Assembly: GCF_004119455.1 (NCBI RefSeq) | Contig: NZ_NRQT01000015.1 | Coordinates: forward strand, 30,615 to 94,614 | Reading direction: 5' to 3' | Source of the DNA: Chryseobacterium sp. CH25 | Lineage (GTDB): Bacteria; Bacteroidota; Bacteroidia; Flavobacteriales; Weeksellaceae | Length of the DNA: 64,000 nt | Shown here: positions 18,142 through 24,494 of the stretch, in pieces | Position numbering within the stretch: position 1 is the first letter of the stretch | How the letters are laid out: each line of letters starts with the position of its first letter | Made by a program: the position numbers and the translations under genes | The notes under the pieces: model-generated | The model's database searches: none | Told to the model about the DNA's origin: nothing | The model's input: the letters and a program-made list of their open reading frames with translations, nothing else

Positions 18142-18215
18142 GGGTGCGTAGCTCAGCTGGATAGAGCATCTGCCTTCTAAGCAGACGGTCAAAGGTTCGA
18201 ATCCTTTCGCGCTCA
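18142..18215 (+). tRNA. tRNA-Arg(TCT), copy 1
   Basis: 74 nt. The anticodon arm TCTGC/GCAGA holds TCT at 18176-18178, and the T-arm GGTTCGAATCC and acceptor 3' strand CGCGCTC follow. It is the template from which the downstream 3'-half repeats derive. Confidence 0.95.
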
Positions 18216-18216
18216 C

Positions 18217-18249
18217 AAAAACCTCATCATTTTTATGGTGAGGTTTTTT
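18217..18249 (+). terminator. intrinsic terminator after tRNA-Arg
   Basis: AAAAACCTCATCAT pairs with ATGGTGAGGTTTTT, followed by T and G-T tract. The same hairpin is copied after each tRNA-Arg 3'-half unit (at about 18576-18610 and 18936-18970), and a variant follows the units at 22.6-23 kb. Confidence 0.8.
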
Positions 18250-18265
18250 GTTTTATATTAGTTCC

Positions 18266-18538
18266 ATGTGTTACGTCTATATTCTCTACTCTGGGTCTCT
18301 TAACAAATATTATATCGGACATTCCTGTGAGAGCCTACAGGAAAGATTAAAAAAGCACCTTTCAAACCACAAAGGGTTTACAGCAAAAGCTAAAGATTGG
18401 ATTATTATCTATTCTGAATGTTTCGATTTAAAATCCGAAGCTTATAAAAGAGAACGTGAAATAAAGAGCTGGAAAAGCAAATCCAGTATTCAAAAACTCA
18501 TTGGCAATATCAACCAGATAGAGCATCCCGATTTATAA
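18266..18538 (+). CDS. GIY-YIG nuclease domain protein, unit 1
   Basis: 90 aa, a stand-alone GIY-YIG domain like the YhbQ/UPF0213 group. VYILYSGSLNKYYIGHS is the GIY...YIG pair, the conserved Arg is in LQERLKKHL, and the catalytic Glu is probably in YKREREIKSW. The ATG at 18266 gives MCYVYIL, preferable to the earlier in-frame start at 18248. The last codons read from the tRNA-like sequence (IEHPDL, then TAA in the anticodon loop), so the gene and the tRNA 3' half share bases. It lies 50 bp after tRNA-Arg. A DNA-cutting role in the unit's spread is inferred; domain presence is clear. Confidence 0.85.
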   Translation: MCYVYILYSGSLNKYYIGHSCESLQERLKKHLSNHKGFTAKAKDWIIIYSECFDLKSEAYKREREIKSWKSKSSIQKLIGNINQIEHPDL

Positions 18539-18574
18539 TCGGGACGGTCAAAGGTTCGAATCCTTTCGCGCTCA
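18517..18574 (+). repeat. tRNA-Arg-derived 3' half, rebuilt anticodon arm (unit 1)
   Basis: It keeps GATAGAGCATC of the D-loop side and the whole T-arm and acceptor 3' strand (GGTTCGAATCCTTTCGCGCTC) of tRNA-Arg, but the anticodon arm is replaced by a 7-bp palindrome CCCGATT/AATCGGG around TAT. The 5' acceptor strand is absent, so it cannot fold as a normal tRNA. It overlaps the end of the GIY-YIG gene. Confidence 0.8.
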
Positions 18575-18625
18575 CAAAAACCTCATCATTTTTTATGATG
18601 AGGTTTTTTGCTTTATATTAGTTCC

Positions 18626-18898
18626 ATGTATCACGTCTATATTCTCTACTCTGAGTCTCTTAACAAATATTATATCGGACATTCCTGTGAGAGCCTACAG
18701 GAAAGATTAAGAAAGCACCTTTCAAATCACAAAGGGTTTACAGCAAAAGCTAAAGATTGGATTATTATCTATTCTGAATGTTTCGATTCAAAACCCGAAG
18801 CTTATAAAAGAGAACGTGAAATAAAGAGCTGGAAAAGCAAATCCAGTATTCAAAAACTTATTGGCAATATCAACCAGATAGAGCATCCCGATTTATAA
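18626..18898 (+). CDS. GIY-YIG nuclease domain protein, unit 2
   Basis: 90 aa, the same protein as in unit 1 with about six substitutions, and with a more typical start (MYHVYILYSESLNKYYIG). The catalytic layout is unchanged: the GIY-YIG pair, the Arg in LQERLRKHL and the Glu in KREREIK. The gene again ends in IEHPDL with the TAA in the tRNA-like loop. Because both copies are intact and in frame, they are probably recent duplicates; the excess of amino-acid changes hints at relaxed constraint but rests on only 8 differences. Confidence 0.85.
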   Translation: MYHVYILYSESLNKYYIGHSCESLQERLRKHLSNHKGFTAKAKDWIIIYSECFDSKPEAYKREREIKSWKSKSSIQKLIGNINQIEHPDL

Positions 18899-18934
18899 TC
18901 GGGACGGTCAAAGGTTCGAATCCTTTCGCGCTCA
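18877..18934 (+). repeat. tRNA-Arg-derived 3' half (unit 2)
   Basis: The same 58-nt arrangement as at 18517-18574, with the same palindromic arm around TAT. It lacks the 5' acceptor strand. The terminator hairpin follows. Confidence 0.8.
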
Positions 18935-19000
18935 CAAAAACCTCATCATTTTTATGGTGAGGTTTTTTGTTTTATATATCATATTAATTTAAAAAGAGTA

Positions 19001-19017
19001 CATCTGCCTTCTAAGCA
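19001..19017 (+). repeat. decayed tRNA-Arg anticodon-arm remnant
   Basis: CATCTGCCTTCTAAGCA is a 17-nt exact copy of the anticodon arm of tRNA-Arg(TCT), set after the last unit's terminator and without T-arm or acceptor. It may mark where the original arrangement was broken. Confidence 0.6.
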
Positions 19018-19140
19018 CATAATCTATTTCATTCTCATAAAAGCTCTGTTCCAAACCTCATAATAGTCTTTACTTTCTAAATTTCCCAATCTTAATTTAC
19101 ATTGAATAAAAAAATCACACTTAAAGGACAAAATATTTTC

Positions 19141-19148
19141 TATATTTG
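19141..19148 (+). promoter_or_regulatory. -7 promoter element of the defensin-like peptide gene
   Basis: TATATTTG, followed by A and G, sits 28 bp ahead of the ATG at 19176. No TTG lies at the exact -33 spacing. Confidence 0.5.
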
Positions 19149-19175
19149 AGCGACTAATAAAAAAAAACAATTACC

Positions 19176-19370
19176 ATGAAAACATTCAAAAAACAACACA
19201 GTACCCTAAAGAGAGATGAATTAAAAACTATTTTAGGAGGAATCATACCCAACCAATGCCTTCCACGACTTTGCAGAGAAATATGCAAAGAACAAGGTTT
19301 TGAACAGGGAGGTTGTGATGCTAACGGACTATGTTTATGCGGTCCTTTCCCAAATCCAAATGACTTGTAA
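19176..19370 (+). CDS. GG-leader defensin-like (CS-alpha-beta) peptide
   Basis: 64-aa precursor. Residues 1-22 form a double-glycine leader (RDELKTILGG at the end); the core has six Cys at 28, 33, 37, 47, 53 and 55. Their spacing is C-x4-C-x3-C-x9-C-x5-C-x1-C, with CREIC, GGC and CLC. The last four gaps are identical to insect defensins and match the general CS-alpha-beta signature (C-x3-C, G-x-C, C-x-C). No transporter or immunity gene sits next to it. It has its own promoter-like box and a strong terminator. Antimicrobial action is an inference from spacing only; a different fold with the same spacing is possible. Confidence 0.82.
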   Translation: MKTFKKQHSTLKRDELKTILGGIIPNQCLPRLCREICKEQGFEQGGCDANGLCLCGPFPNPNDL

Positions 19371-19398
19371 AATATAAATCTCAATATTTATAAACAAC

Positions 19399-19430
19399 AA
19401 AAGCCTTATCATTTGAACGGTAAGGCTTTT
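19399..19430 (+). terminator. intrinsic terminator of the defensin-like peptide gene
   Basis: AAAAGCCTTA pairs with TAAGGCTTTT across a 12-nt loop, with A and T runs on either side. Confidence 0.75.
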
Positions 19431-19482
19431 ATCTATAATACTGCTTTGTTATTATATTCTATTTATTATCTATGATGTCTCG

Positions 19483-20778
19483 CTACTTTTTAATCAACAC
19501 ATAAATTCCGTTCGTTTCGTTTTTCTTTATTCCATATCCATCAGTCAGTTCAAGAATCCAACCGTCTCCTTCTATTTTTTCACCATCTATACTAACGGGA
19601 TTAGATATTGAAATCTTATCCCAGTTTGGACTCATTAACGCGCCCTTTTCTACGGTTAAAATCCCCCATTTATCTGTAACTCTGATGTTAGGATAAACCG
19701 TTCCTTTATCTTCAATTGGAATTATATTTCTTGGATCAAAAGAGACATTCATCTTTTCAAATTTTATTTCAAAATGAGGCTGATCAATAAATTTGGACTT
19801 ATATTCAGCGATAAGATTTTTTATCCTTTCTTCTCTTTTTGTTTCTTCCTCAATTATTACTGAGCCATTATAATCATTTACTAATTTCTCTACAGCATCT
19901 TTAAAATCATTAGCAATTTCAATATTGAACGCTTTGATAAAATAATTGGTAAGATTTGTTTTTCCTGTAATTTTCTTATTCCAGCTTTTATCTTTTTTAT
20001 ACAGCAGATATCCGTACACAGGGACAGTGTGGTAAGCAAATGAACGAACAAATGTAGGATTATCTATAAACCCATCAATTCCATTGCTTAAAGATGATAT
20101 TGTCTGTTCTTTACTTCTACCACTCACGATGACTCCTGTAAATTCTGCTATTCCTTCATTGAGCTCCAAGAAATTTTCACTTACATCAGAACCATTGTAA
20201 AGATTATGTCTGTATTTCCTAAAAGCAAGTGCATTGGTAAGATGTTTCTTCAATTCTTTTTCTGAAACCGCCGTTAAAGCTCTTTTTAAAGCTTCAAGTT
20301 CCAAACGAAGATAAACTCTCCCCTCTTTCTGATCCAGATGGTTGTTTTCAATGTTATTTAATTCAAAGCCTAATGAAGGTTGTATGCGGTGAAAAGACTC
20401 ATGAGCCAGCAAGCCTATTCTGTCATATTTATTTTTAGGGAGCGGAAGCATCATCATCGCCCATCTTTTTCCGTTCCAGTTTATAGCGGTATTGGCAATA
20501 TTAATTTTATCAGGTAAAACACCTGTATAAATATTTCCATCTGCTTTTAAAATTCCACTTTCATCCGGCTCATTTGCAAAAACTGCTTTTGTCTTTGAGT
20601 CAATTAAAAGGATAGGCCCATAGAGATCTTTATTCCAAAGATCAATCTTCTTTTTAGCTTCAATTTTAAACTCGTTATAAAACATTGAAATACTATCTAC
20701 GGAAACCGTACTCTTTTGCCCCAATAGATATTGTCCAAACAGAGAAAACAGTATTATGAAAATAAAAGTCCGCCTCAT
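19483..20778 (-). CDS. secreted HExxH (putative zinc peptidase-like) protein of unknown family
   Basis: 431 aa with a cleavable signal peptide (RRTFIFIILFSLFGQYLLGQ). HESFHRIQ near residue 129 is an HExxH-like metal motif, and LNEGIAEFTG about 80 residues later provides a possible Glu third ligand in the NEGIAE form seen in gluzincins. The C-terminal 110 residues look beta-rich. No family was recognised; a metallopeptidase acting outside the cytoplasm is an inference from the motif pair. It lies between the two tRNA clusters, next to the defensin-like peptide, and points leftward. Confidence 0.65.
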   Translation of the reverse strand: MRRTFIFIILFSLFGQYLLGQKSTVSVDSISMFYNEFKIEAKKKIDLWNKDLYGPILLIDSKTKAVFANEPDESGILKADGNIYTGVLPDKINIANTAINWNGKRWAMMMLPLPKNKYDRIGLLAHESFHRIQPSLGFELNNIENNHLDQKEGRVYLRLELEALKRALTAVSEKELKKHLTNALAFRKYRHNLYNGSDVSENFLELNEGIAEFTGVIVSGRSKEQTISSLSNGIDGFIDNPTFVRSFAYHTVPVYGYLLYKKDKSWNKKITGKTNLTNYFIKAFNIEIANDFKDAVEKLVNDYNGSVIIEEETKREERIKNLIAEYKSKFIDQPHFEIKFEKMNVSFDPRNIIPIEDKGTVYPNIRVTDKWGILTVEKGALMSPNWDKISISNPVSIDGEKIEGDGWILELTDGYGIKKNETNGIYVLIKK

Positions 20779-20896
20779 GGTTAAGTTTTTTTTATTTACA
20801 CAGAACTACTCTTTAAAGAATTTTTTATAAGTATCTGTATCACAAATATAATAAATTACAATTCTTGTTTTGCTCCGGCTATTTTATGAATAAAAA

Positions 20897-20920
20897 AACC
20901 TTAGAAATCATCCTAAGGTT
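20897..20920 (-). terminator. intrinsic terminator of the nuclease gene
   Basis: AACCTTAG pairs with CTAAGGTT and is followed by a T run on the minus strand. Confidence 0.7.
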
Positions 20921-20931
20921 CTTTATTATTT

Positions 20932-21456
20932 TTAAATATCTTTTTTTGTTTTCACTTGAATTGCAGATGCCTGGTTCTTCTTATTTTTTGACTGTTCCCG
21001 TTTCATCTTTCTGTAGTCCCAAGGAGCAACAGCATGAACATCCTGCCAAAGACCAATCTTATTCTGTTGGGCTTTTTCCTGCAGTTTTCCTAAAGAATCA
21101 TCTTTGGAATAAGAAAAATACCACCACCCCATTCCGGCTTTGATAACCTCTTTGGAAAGGTATTTATCATTATCATAATATATTTTGGCAATGGAACGTC
21201 CGTAACGGTCCGTACTGCTCTCTTTGAACTTAACCGTTTTTCCAAATACCTGTGCAGAGGTGAACTGTTTTGCATTTTTCCCAAAAGCCTGCCCACTTTC
21301 CGGACAATCTACTTCTGCTAATCTGAGTTTCTTTTGTGTGTTACCTTTTAAAAGTACAGTGATAGTATCTCCATCCGATACTTTGATTACTTTTCCGCTC
21401 GTTTGTGAGAATAAAATTGCAGGGAAAAGCAAGCTCATCAACATTAATCGTTTCAT
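20932..21456 (-). CDS. secreted thermonuclease-like (SNase) protein
   Basis: 174 aa: signal peptide (KRLMLMSLLFPAILFSQ) then a staphylococcal-nuclease-type OB fold. Catalytic blocks are visible: DGDTITV (Asp), KLRLAEVDCPES (Arg and Glu), and TDRYGRSIAKIYY with the second Arg. The C-terminal 20 residues are Lys-rich and probably flexible. The enzyme likely degrades extracellular DNA or RNA. It lies in the stretch between the two tRNA clusters. The terminator is at 20897-20920. Confidence 0.88.
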   Translation of the reverse strand: MKRLMLMSLLFPAILFSQTSGKVIKVSDGDTITVLLKGNTQKKLRLAEVDCPESGQAFGKNAKQFTSAQVFGKTVKFKESSTDRYGRSIAKIYYDNDKYLSKEVIKAGMGWWYFSYSKDDSLGKLQEKAQQNKIGLWQDVHAVAPWDYRKMKREQSKNKKNQASAIQVKTKKDI

Positions 21457-21579
21457 GTGGCAAATATAGGGATTAAAGGAAATGAAAAAAGGAATCCGAA
21501 GGAAGGAAATTAATTTTAACTGATAATTGCTTAAAGTCGGGAAATTTTGAACAACAAAGGGACCAGGCAGTAAGAAAAT

Positions 21580-21879
21580 CTAAATATAAGACAAATTCAT
21601 CTTTATTCTTAATATCTCATCTCTCAACTCTTTTTTATAAACATCTATATCAATTTCATTAATGGATGGAAAATAATGTGATTTAGCATCAAAATAATAA
21701 GCCACTTTTTCTAAAAATGCATCTTCGTTTTCTTCTAAATACTGGGTAACCTCATCTAAGAATATTGAATCAATATATTCTTCCGGTCCTTTCACATAAA
21801 ACCCATCATTTACCTCATCATTTTGAAATGCTTTTTCTAAAGCAGGAAGGTATATTTTATAAAAATCCTGAGGCTTCAT
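21580..21879 (-). CDS. hypothetical protein, 99 aa
   Basis: A soluble acidic protein with no signal peptide, rich in Asp and Glu (for example DEVTQYLEENEDAFLEKVAYYFDAK). No family was recognised. It may be helical; a paired partner is not seen. It is single, flanked by the nuclease gene and the second tRNA cluster. Confidence 0.55.
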   Translation of the reverse strand: MKPQDFYKIYLPALEKAFQNDEVNDGFYVKGPEEYIDSIFLDEVTQYLEENEDAFLEKVAYYFDAKSHYFPSINEIDIDVYKKELRDEILRIKMNLSYI

Positions 21880-22065
21880 ATTTTTTATTTTTTTAAATCT
21901 AGAAAAGCAAAATTTATCACCAAGCTATAAAACTGTAAAAAAACTTAAAATTTCTCCTAAAGCCTAAATCCATGGTTATTAATCAAGTAAAGTTAACAAA
22001 AAAGTTTTACTGAAATTTAATTAAAAATTATCCTGAAATTTATTTTTTTATTTCAAAAAGTATTG

Positions 22066-22073
22066 TACCTTTG
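22066..22073 (+). promoter_or_regulatory. -7 promoter element of the second tRNA cluster
   Basis: TACCTTTGC matches TAnnTTTG, 45 bp ahead of tRNA-Pro. The T-rich -33 region lacks a clear TTG. Confidence 0.6.
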
Positions 22074-22117
22074 CAACCGCAAAAACGAAGTAAAATTCGT
22101 TAATGATGACCTTTAAT

Positions 22118-22192
22118 CGGGGCGTAGCGTAGTCCGGTCATCGCGCCTGGTTTGGGACCAGGAGGTCGCAGGTTCGAATCCTGCCGCCCCGA
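22118..22192 (+). tRNA. tRNA-Pro(TGG), copy 2
   Basis: Same 75-nt sequence as at 18025, anticodon TGG at 22153-22155. Confidence 0.95.
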
Positions 22193-22223
22193 CAGTTTTG
22201 GTAATTTCTTAAAATTACATAAT

Positions 22224-22297
22224 GGGTGCGTAGCTCAGCTGGATAGAGCATCTGCCTTCTAAGCAGACGGTCAAAGGTTCGAATCCTTTCGCGCTCA
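22224..22297 (+). tRNA. tRNA-Arg(TCT), copy 2
   Basis: Same 74-nt sequence as at 18142, anticodon TCT, followed by a short spacer and another Pro-Arg pair. Confidence 0.95.
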
Positions 22298-22391
22298 CAA
22301 CAAATAGTACCTAGGTCTATTTATTTTAATTTTTAAAGCTTTTGGTTTTTAAATTAAAATGATGAAGTAAAATTCATTAAGGATGACATCT

Positions 22392-22466
22392 CGGGGCGTA
22401 GCGTAGTCCGGTCATCGCGCCTGGTTTGGGACCAGGAGGTCGCAGGTTCGAATCCTGCCGCCCCGA
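22392..22466 (+). tRNA. tRNA-Pro(TGG), copy 3
   Basis: Identical 75-nt tRNA-Pro. The pair with the following Arg repeats the pair at 22118/22224 at a period of about 274 bp, including part of the leader (ATTCRTTAAKGATGAC). Confidence 0.95.
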
Positions 22467-22498
22467 CAGTTTTGGTAATTTTCTCAAAATTACATAAT

Positions 22499-22572
22499 GG
22501 GTGCGTAGCTCAGCTGGATAGAGCATCTGCCTTCTAAGCAGACGGTCAAAGGTTCGAATCCTTTCGCGCTCA
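22499..22572 (+). tRNA. tRNA-Arg(TCT), copy 3
   Basis: Same 74-nt sequence. Three 120-bp tRNA-Arg 3'-half units follow it directly. Confidence 0.95.
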
Positions 22573-22638
22573 CTGAAACCTCATCAGTTTTTTGATGAGG
22601 TTTTTTTGTTGTATTATACTTAATGGTAAAAATATACA

Positions 22639-22695
22639 GATAGAGCATCCCGATTGCAAATCGGGATGGCAAAGGTTCGAATCCTTTCGCGCTCA
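22639..22695 (+). repeat. tRNA-Arg 3' half A (no GIY-YIG gene)
   Basis: D-loop side GATAGAGCATC, a 7-bp palindromic arm CCCGATT/AATCGGG around GCA, then the T-arm and acceptor 3' strand of tRNA-Arg. A terminator hairpin (AACCTCATCA/TGATGAGGTT type) precedes and follows it. The GIY-YIG gene seen in the other cluster is missing. Confidence 0.8.
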
Positions 22696-22760
22696 CTGAA
22701 ACCTCATCAGTTTTTTGATGAGGTTTTTTTGTTGTATTATACTTCCTGCGAAAATTTATA

Positions 22761-22817
22761 GATAGAGCATCCCGATTGCAAATCGGAACGGCAAAAGTTC
22801 GAATCCTTTCGCGCTCA
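22761..22817 (+). repeat. tRNA-Arg 3' half B
   Basis: The same unit, about 122 bp after A, with one mutation in the arm (CCCGATT/AATCGGA) and GCAAAAGTTCG in the T-arm. It is preceded by ACTTCCTGCGAAAA. Confidence 0.8.
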
Positions 22818-22880
22818 CTGAAACCTCATCATTTTTATGGTGAGGTTTTTGTTGTACTATACTTCCTGCGAAAATATATA

Positions 22881-22937
22881 GATAGAGCATCCCGATTGCA
22901 AATCGGGACGGCAAAGGTTCGAATCCTTTCGCGCTCA
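22881..22937 (+). repeat. tRNA-Arg 3' half C
   Basis: The third copy, 120 bp after B, with a perfect palindromic arm around GCA and the same preceding spacer. It ends with a terminator hairpin about 22940-22970. Confidence 0.8.
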
Positions 22938-23005
22938 CTGAAACCTCATCATTTTTATGGTGAGGTTTTTTGTTGTATAAATCATAATTAAAGCAAAATC
23001 GATTT

Positions 23006-23689
23006 TTAACCAGCCTCACTGCATTTCGCCACAAATTGCTCAAATTTACGATCTGTATTTTGCATAACCGGACCGTGGCCGAAGCAGATAATAGAAGGGT
23101 TCAGTACTGCTAACTTCTGAAGTGATTTGATATTGCGCTGTTGATCTGAAGTGAATATGTTTGGTGGAAGTCGCAGCCCGGTAGCTGTTGTGAGTAGGTT
23201 CATATTTGTTGCCACATCTCCGATAATCAGGACACCATCCCTCTCACGGAATAAAGAAATATGGCCACCTGAATGTCCGGGAGTCTCTATTACCTTAAAG
23301 TTTCCAATCATATCATTCTCAACAATTGTTCTGTCAACTCTATGCCCCTGACCTGCCCAGTACTTTTGCTGAAGTATTGCTACCCAATGTTCCGGGGTTG
23401 GATAGTCGTGGGTTACCATACCCGTTTCGGTCCTAAAAACTTCGTTGGGATGACAGAGTAAAGGAATATTGAATTCTTCACATATCTGATCACTACAACC
23501 TTGATGGTCTGCATGCGCGTGAGTTAGTACATGCTGATAAACAGGGATTTTCTGGAGAACCTTCTTTATAGTGGTATACGAACTCCTTATTCCGGAGTCT
23601 ACCAATACACCTTCAATTATATAGCAATTGATACTGTTTCTTGGCATGAGTGAAATCTGAAACACTTCAGGAGCAATTTGACGTAGCAT
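23006..23689 (-). CDS. metallo-beta-lactamase fold hydrolase
   Basis: 227 aa from the chosen start. The metal site THAHADHQG, a later GHSGGH and GDVATNMN and FGHGPV give the usual HxHxDH, His, Asp and His ligands of the MBL fold; it is a hydrolase with no named substrate. The start is ATG 23689, because a -7-like box (TAGATTTG at 23701-23708) sits just before it; an ATG at 23737 would add 16 residues and cannot be excluded. A Crp/Fnr-type regulator gene lies directly upstream in the same direction. Confidence 0.75.
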   Translation of the reverse strand: MLRQIAPEVFQISLMPRNSINCYIIEGVLVDSGIRSSYTTIKKVLQKIPVYQHVLTHAHADHQGCSDQICEEFNIPLLCHPNEVFRTETGMVTHDYPTPEHWVAILQQKYWAGQGHRVDRTIVENDMIGNFKVIETPGHSGGHISLFRERDGVLIIGDVATNMNLLTTATGLRLPPNIFTSDQQRNIKSLQKLAVLNPSIICFGHGPVMQNTDRKFEQFVAKCSEAG

Positions 23690-23742
23690 ATTTTTTTGTG
23701 CAAATCTAACTCCCCGATCAGTTCTGTATGAGGACATTTGTC

Positions 23743-24369
23743 CTATAATACGTTAGGTTTATGTATCTGCCCTTTCGCCCGTGTTAATGATCGCTGAGTA
23801 ATCCCAAGATACGCTGCCAGATCCTGAGTTGTGACACGTTGGACAAGCATTGGTTCATTAGACAGAACATAATGGTATTTATCTACAGTCGATTTATTAT
23901 TGTAATTCAGGAGATAGCCTTCTTTTTGGCTATACTCTTTTTCCATCACCAATTTTATGACTTCGTTCCAGACACTCACCTGATTAAGCAGATGCTGATA
24001 ATCCTGGAAGTTTATCCTATAAATTACGCTATCTTCTATAGCCCTGATGCTTCTTCTGGATTTTTCCTGCCTCACAAACTCCGGAAACGAAGTGGCAAAT
24101 TCATTTTCAAACTTAAAGCAAGTTATATTTTCTTTTCCTTCATTATCAATAGCGTATGCTTTTACAGCCCCGCTTGCGATAAATCCAACATAGCGGCAGA
24201 GCTCATCTTCTTGAATAAAAAAATCACCTTTTTTTAGATGGATAGGCTTAAAAAACTGTGCAGAAAAGTGAATTTCTTCTGCTGAGAACCCTCCGGTTGA
24301 GGATAGATAATTTTCAAATACATCAGTCATTTCGCAATTTTTCTGTTCTTTTATTTTCTTCTTAGCCAT
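23743..24369 (-). CDS. Crp/Fnr family transcriptional regulator
   Basis: 208 aa. The N-terminal cyclic-nucleotide-binding-like beta barrel (IHLKKGDFFIQEDE, VGFIASGAVKAY) is followed by a C-terminal helix-turn-helix (TTQDLAAYLGITQRSLTRAKGQI). Unlike Fnr, no Fe-S Cys cluster is visible. The start is ATG 24369, since a TTG at 24399 falls within a -7 box (TAGATTTG, 24397-24404). The regulator sits immediately ahead of an MBL hydrolase and probably controls it; the ligand is unknown. Confidence 0.85.
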   Translation of the reverse strand: MAKKKIKEQKNCEMTDVFENYLSSTGGFSAEEIHFSAQFFKPIHLKKGDFFIQEDELCRYVGFIASGAVKAYAIDNEGKENITCFKFENEFATSFPEFVRQEKSRRSIRAIEDSVIYRINFQDYQHLLNQVSVWNEVIKLVMEKEYSQKEGYLLNYNNKSTVDKYHYVLSNEPMLVQRVTTQDLAAYLGITQRSLTRAKGQIHKPNVL

Positions 24370-24396
24370 CAATGGATCATAGGTAAATCCAATATC

Positions 24397-24404
24397 CAAA
24401 TCTA
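24397..24404 (-). promoter_or_regulatory. -7 promoter element of the Crp/Fnr gene
   Basis: The minus strand reads TAGATTTG, matching TAnnTTTG, 28 bp ahead of the ATG at 24369. Confidence 0.5.
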
Positions 24405-24444
24405 ATCATTATTATACCTTCAAAAAAGCTAACATGAGAAATAG

Positions 24445-24475
24445 TTGTCATACCAATCAAATTGTTATAATTTTG
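24445..24475 (+). promoter_or_regulatory. Bacteroidota promoter of the acid phosphatase gene
   Basis: TTG at 24445-24447, a 20-bp spacer and TAATTTTG at 24468-24475; the ATG is at 24495. One of the best promoter matches in the window. Confidence 0.8.
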
Positions 24476-24494
24476 TTTTCTCTATTTTAATTCA

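Larger units (their letters stand above)
18187..18975 (+). repeat. tandem 360-bp units of GIY-YIG gene plus tRNA-Arg 3' half
   Basis: Two full units (18187-18545 and 18546-18905, 359 and 360 bp) and a third partial one (18906-18975) repeat in tandem. Each full unit carries, in order, the tRNA-Arg T-arm and 3' acceptor, a terminator hairpin, a short leader, a GIY-YIG ORF and a rebuilt tRNA D-loop plus anticodon arm that leads into the next unit. The ORF portions differ by 8 nt, of which 6 change residues. Confidence 0.85.

Noticed and set aside
17979..18216. ORFs across the tRNA-Ser/Pro/Arg genes
   Set aside because: They overlap tRNA genes with complete cloverleaf features.
18517..18574. The tRNA-like halves as working tRNAs with anticodon TAT or GCA
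   Set aside because: The 5' acceptor strand and most of the D-arm are absent, so no acceptor stem can form.
22576..22975. Regular 120-bp repeats that could be taken for a CRISPR array
   Set aside because: The repeats are tRNA-Arg halves and hairpins, longer than CRISPR repeats, and the spacers are alike, not unique; no cas gene is present.
22490..23043. ORFs across the tRNA cluster on the minus strand (repeated SAKGFEPL segments)
   Set aside because: They are translations of tRNA and hairpin repeats, not proteins.
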